Position numbers and translations under genes: made by a program. Below are positions 14,949 to 17,175 of a stretch of 17,175 bases of DNA, piece after piece. This DNA comes from an uncultured Haloferula sp. (GTDB lineage: Bacteria; Verrucomicrobiota; Verrucomicrobiae; Verrucomicrobiales; Akkermansiaceae), in NCBI GenBank assembly GCA_946885645.1, contig CAMPGU010000060.1, positions 1-17,175 on the forward strand. Direction: 5' to 3'. Below the pieces are notes generated by a model. The model searched no databases. It had not been told where the DNA came from and was given only the letters and a program-made list of their open reading frames with translations. Every line of letters starts with the position of its first letter. Within the stretch, counting starts at the first letter, position 1.

Positions 14949-15034
14949 CCGGTGGCGAAAGCCACCGGTCGGCGCGACCCACGGGACCGCGTCCCGGCGG
15001 GCCGCGGGACGAGCTACGGGAAACGCCGTAACTC
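14949..15034. repeat. Multi-hairpin element upstream of fadJ
   Basis: CCGGTGGC (14949-14956) pairs with GCCACCGG (14961-14968) around a GAAA tetraloop. CGGGAC (14982-14987) pairs with GTCCCG (14991-14996) around CGC. The same GTCCCG can instead pair with CGGGAC at 15005-15010, giving two exclusive folds. A last stem pairs GAG-TACGG (15011-15019) with CCGTA-CTC (15026-15034), 25 bp before the fadJ ATG. It resembles palindromic intergenic repeats, though a leader role is possible. Confidence 0.6.
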
Positions 15035-15059
15035 TCCCTCCCTTTCCACTCCACGTGCC

Positions 15060-17047
<1,988 letters not shown>

Positions 17048-17051
<4 letters not shown>

Positions 17052-17175
17052 CGCCGGAGCGCCGCTGCATGAGGCGCGAGGGGCTCGAAAAGGGGAGCGC
17101 ACGCGCCCCCGCGTGCCGTTTCCGGCGCCCCCGCCGGGAACCGCTGGCGACGGGGGGTCACGCTCCTTTTTCGAG
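17048..17175 (+). CDS. Possible start of a further ORF, cut by the window end
   Basis: A perfect Shine-Dalgarno, AAGGAGGT (17034-17041), stands 6 bases before an ATG at 17048 that overlaps the fadJ stop in an ATGA. The frame stays open for 42 codons to the window end (MTPERRCMRREGLEKGSARA at the start). The product is Arg-rich without a recognised domain, and most of the DNA is a multi-hairpin element, so the reading frame may not be a conserved protein. The initiation site is convincing, the product is not. Confidence 0.3.
17084..17175. repeat. Nested multi-hairpin element at the window end
   Basis: An outer inverted repeat joins 17084-17099 (CTCGAAAAGGGGAGCG) with 17161-17175 (CGCTCCTTTTTCGAG): 14 base pairs and one small internal mismatch/bulge. 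Inside lie two hairpins, each with a CCCC loop: GCACGCG/CGCGTGC (17099-17105 and 17110-17116) and GTTTCCGGCG/CGCCGGGAAC (17118-17127 and 17132-17141, one G-U pair). The T run in the right arm would suit a terminator, but the branched form looks like a palindromic mobile repeat. Confidence 0.65.

Noticed and set aside
14822..15031. 69-codon ORF overlapping the fadI stop by ATGA
   Set aside because: No Shine-Dalgarno, and most of it reads through the hairpin repeats; no family resemblance.

Overview
The window is a GC-rich, densely packed bacterial chromosome segment made mostly of housekeeping and central-metabolism genes. I infer a member of the Verrucomicrobiota or wider PVC group. The reasons are high GC, patchy use of Shine-Dalgarno sequences, a DUF3127 protein, a free-standing GGQ (release-factor-like) protein, and intergenic gaps filled with small hairpin repeats. 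No rRNA, tRNA, CRISPR array, transposase or phage gene was seen.

Left part (36-6260, + strand). dapA and dapB, two consecutive steps of diaminopimelate/lysine synthesis, are separated by a complete vapBC-type toxin-antitoxin pair. vapB touches vapC, and the vapC stop overlaps the dapB start. The pair has its own AT-rich promoter with a perfect 13-bp inverted repeat over the -35 box. A repeat-filled gap leads to folK, panB, a GGQ-domain rescue-factor-like gene, thyA, folA and a DUF3127 gene ending in DDIPF. Four of these (folK, panB, thyA, folA) make, use or recycle folate cofactors. The 321-bp thyA-folA gap holds two structured elements and a possible 53-codon ORF whose stop overlaps the folA start.

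Middle (6287-10882). gpmI and a calcium/sodium-antiporter-family gene lie on the - strand, with gpmI converging on the DUF3127 gene. A kup potassium transporter diverges from the antiporter on the + strand.

Right part (11134-17175, + strand). A patatin-like phospholipase, a PaaK-like adenylate-forming ligase, a FadI-type thiolase and a FadJ-type bifunctional enzyme form an apparent fatty-acid operon: lipid hydrolysis, acyl activation and beta-oxidation. A good sigma70-like promoter precedes the patatin gene. The thiolase-fadJ gap and the stretch after fadJ carry compact multi-hairpin elements. A possible new ORF with a perfect Shine-Dalgarno starts on the fadJ stop and runs off the window.

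The most unusual features are the toxin-antitoxin pair wired into the dap operon, the SSB-like tail on the DUF3127 protein, and the structured repeats that reach into gene boundaries. I did not find a clearly new defence or mobile system.
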